Assembly: GCA_030159075.1 (NCBI GenBank)
Contig: BROG01000629.1
Coordinates: 206,501 to 270,500 of the forward strand
Direction: 5' to 3'
Length of the DNA: 64,000 nucleotides
From: Atrina japonica
Lineage: Eukaryota; Mollusca; Bivalvia; Pterioida; Pinnidae
Under the pieces are notes generated by a model. The model was not told the DNA's origin. It worked only from the letters and a program-made list of their open reading frames with translations, and ran no database searches. Below, piece after piece: positions 36,081 through 64,000 of this stretch (within the stretch, counting starts at the first letter, position 1; each line of letters begins with the position of its first letter). The translations under genes and the position numbers were made by a program.

Positions 36081-36320
36081 GTAAGTGAAATTAAACATTT
36101 TAAAATGCAATATTCTTTCTGTAATCAGTCATCAACTACAACGGTTCAGTAGATGTGATAGACAATTTCGTGACGTTCTCGCTACAACGAGTGGACTCCC
36201 TATTTCTATCCTTCTTTCCATTAATGGATTATGATATAATATTCAAATGAAATATAAATTCATATAAATCTTAAAGTATATAAAACTTCTGATTAAAAAT
36301 AAACTATATAATACAACCTA

Positions 36321-62137
<25,817 letters not shown>

Positions 62138-62185
62138 CTGTGGAGAAAAAAAGTGATATCACTGTTTTGTTTATCTGATATCTAA

Positions 62186-62381
62186 ACAGTAAAACCTTGT
62201 TTTACTGCCACCATTTGTTTAACCAAAATGTGGCATTATAAAGGAATTTGGCAATATGTTGAGGGACACCTTAAATGAAATTATAGGGAAAATTCGAAAA
62301 GTAGACCAATTTTCAAAAACTGTGGTGTTAAGTGAGGTGGCAAATGAAACAAGCGGGGCATTATAAAGAGGTTTTACTGTA
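62186..62381. mobile_element. Tc1/mariner-type MITE, copy 4
   Basis: ACAGTAAAACCT at the left and AGGTTTTACTGTA at the right, with 'ggcattataaag' repeated inside. Relative of the CAGTGAAACC family. Confidence 0.65.
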
Positions 62382-62458
62382 TATATATAAACTACAATGT
62401 ATACATGTACATGTACGTGTACAATATGTAACCATCATATTCAAGTGAATCATCTACT

Positions 62459-64000
62459 TGACAATTACATGTATGTGTGACCATACTATTAACCTAACAA
62501 TTATGTGTGACCATACTATTTACCTGACAATTATGTGTGACCATACTATTTACCTAACAATTATGTGTGACCATACTATTAACCTAACAATTATGTGTGA
62601 CCATACTATTTACCTAACAATTATGTGTGACCATACTATTAACCTAACAATTATGTGTGACCATACTATTAACCTAACAATTATGTGTGACCATACTATT
62701 TACCTGACAATTATGTGTGACCATACTATTAACCTGACAATTATGTGTGACCATACTATTTACCTGACAATTATGTGTGACCATACTATTTACCTGACAA
62801 TTATGTGTGACCATACTATTTACCTGACAATTATGTGTGACCATACTATTTACCTGACAATTATGTGTGACCATACTATTTACCTGACAATTATGTGTGA
62901 CCATACTATTTACCTGACAATTATGTGTGACCATACTATTTACCTGACAATTATGTGTGACCATACTATTTACCTGACAATTATGTGTGACCATACTATT
63001 TACCTGACAATTATGTGTGACCATACTATTTACCTGATAATTATGTGTGACCATACTATTTACATGACAATTATGTGTGACCATACTATTTACCTGACAA
63101 TTATGTGTGACCATACTATTTACCTGACAATTATGTGTGACCATACTATTTAAATGACAATTATGTGTGACCATACTATTTACCTGGCAATTATGTGTGA
63201 CCATACTATTTACCTGACAATTATGTGTGACCATACTATTTACTGACATGACAATTATGTGTGACCATACTATTTACCTGGCAATTATGTGTGACCATAC
63301 TATTTACCTGACAATTATGTGTGACCATACTATTTACCTGACAATTATGTGTGACCATACTATTTACCTGACAATTATGTGTGACCATACTATTTAAATG
63401 ACAATTATGTGTGACCATACTATTTACCTGGCAATTATGTGTGACCATACTATTTACCTGACAATTATGTGTGACCATACTATTTACATGACAATTATGT
63501 GTGACCATACTATTTACCTGGCAATTATGTGTGACCATACTATTTACCTGGCAATTATGTGTGACCATACTATTTACCTGACAATTATGTGTGACCATAC
63601 TATTTATCTAACAATTATGTACCACCATACTATTTACCAGATGATTACATGAAACCATACTATTTACCTGAAAATTATGTGTGACCATATTATTTACCTG
63701 ACAATTATGTGTGACCATACTATTTACCTGGCAATTATGTGTGACCATACTATTTACCTGGCAATTATGTGTGACCATACTATTTACCTGGCAATTATGT
63801 GTGACCATACTATTTACCTGACAATTATGTGTGACCATACTATTTAAATGACAATTATGTGTGACCATACTATTTACCTGGCAATTATGTGTGACCATAC
63901 TATTTACCTGACAATTATGTGTGACCATACTATTTACCTGACAATTATGTGTGACCATACTATTTAAATGACAATTATGTGTGACCATACTACTATTTAC
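62459..64000 (-). repeat. 30-bp minisatellite, about 51 copies, runs off the window (array A)
   Basis: Highly uniform units 'tacctgacaattatgtgtga' + 'ccatactatt'. On the transcribed strand every unit contains CAG|GTAAAT, a good 5' splice-site match. It lies in the first visible GK intron. The 10-codon period leaves long frames open on both strands; these are artefacts. Confidence 0.97.

Larger units (their letters stand above)
34389..36202. mobile_element. Non-autonomous DNA transposon, hAT-like
   Basis: Perfect 14-bp terminal inverted repeats TAGGGAGTCCACTC at both ends, flanked by TTTCTAT (34382-34388 and 36203-36209). If one base is shared with the repeat, the flank is an 8-bp ATTTCTAT duplication. 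TAGGG-type termini and a 7-8 bp duplication point to hAT. The 1.8-kb interior encodes no transposase I can recognise. The right end lies about 120 bp from the glycerol kinase stop codon. Confidence 0.75.

Noticed and set aside
62458..63988. Long open frames on both strands and CRISPR-like regular 30-bp repeats
   Set aside because: The units are contiguous with no spacers, and 30 bp is a multiple of 3, which keeps all frames open. It is a eukaryotic intronic minisatellite.

Overview
This is eukaryotic, AT-rich, intron-rich DNA. It most probably comes from a bivalve mollusc. I infer this from an animal-type glycerol kinase, SINEs whose tRNA-like head is followed by a body I associate with bivalves, many small terminal-inverted-repeat elements, and secreted repetitive proteins of the kind bivalves use in extracellular matrices. 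Nothing bacterial is present (no operons, no Shine-Dalgarno sites), and most long open frames are tandem repeats or shadows of exons.

Left third, about 1-29 kb: three small genes for secreted, low-complexity proteins. Two (1.0-3.3 kb and 12.8-15.1 kb, both minus strand) are tandem paralogues. Each has a TATA box, a short non-coding first exon, an intron ending directly before the ATG, one large coding exon, a second intron that begins inside what looks like the last codons, and a tiny third exon adding Lys-Thr-Tyr, a stop and an AATAAA signal. The third (24.3-25.2 kb, plus strand) has the same 5' layout but an unrelated Arg/Gly-rich protein. Around them lie degenerate copies of a reverse-transcriptase element, many of its 5'-truncated 3' tails, tRNA-derived SINEs, microsatellites and foldback elements.

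Middle, about 29-36 kb: no gene recognised. It holds a cluster of TTAA-bounded MITEs and a 1.8-kb element with perfect 14-bp terminal inverted repeats and a target duplication. The element carries a CpG/CCAAT-rich promoter-like island and ends about 120 bp beyond the glycerol kinase stop codon.

Right half, 36.3-64 kb: one glycerol kinase gene on the minus strand. Sixteen exons can be placed to the base, and their phases join into 527 codons plus stop. Only the N-terminal exon (roughly 25-30 residues) lies beyond the right edge. The FGGY-kinase active site is intact, as is the hydrophobic C-terminal tail that anchors animal glycerol kinase to the mitochondrial outer membrane. Two tandem acceptors 5 nt apart could switch that tail on or off.

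The glycerol kinase introns are full of minisatellites. Two of these arrays clearly contain copies of the 3' end of the adjacent coding exon together with its 5' splice site, giving rows of decoy donors in the sense orientation. Three more arrays carry donor-like motifs on the transcribed strand. I regard this splice-donor capture as the most unusual signal in the window, together with the paralogous secreted-protein genes.
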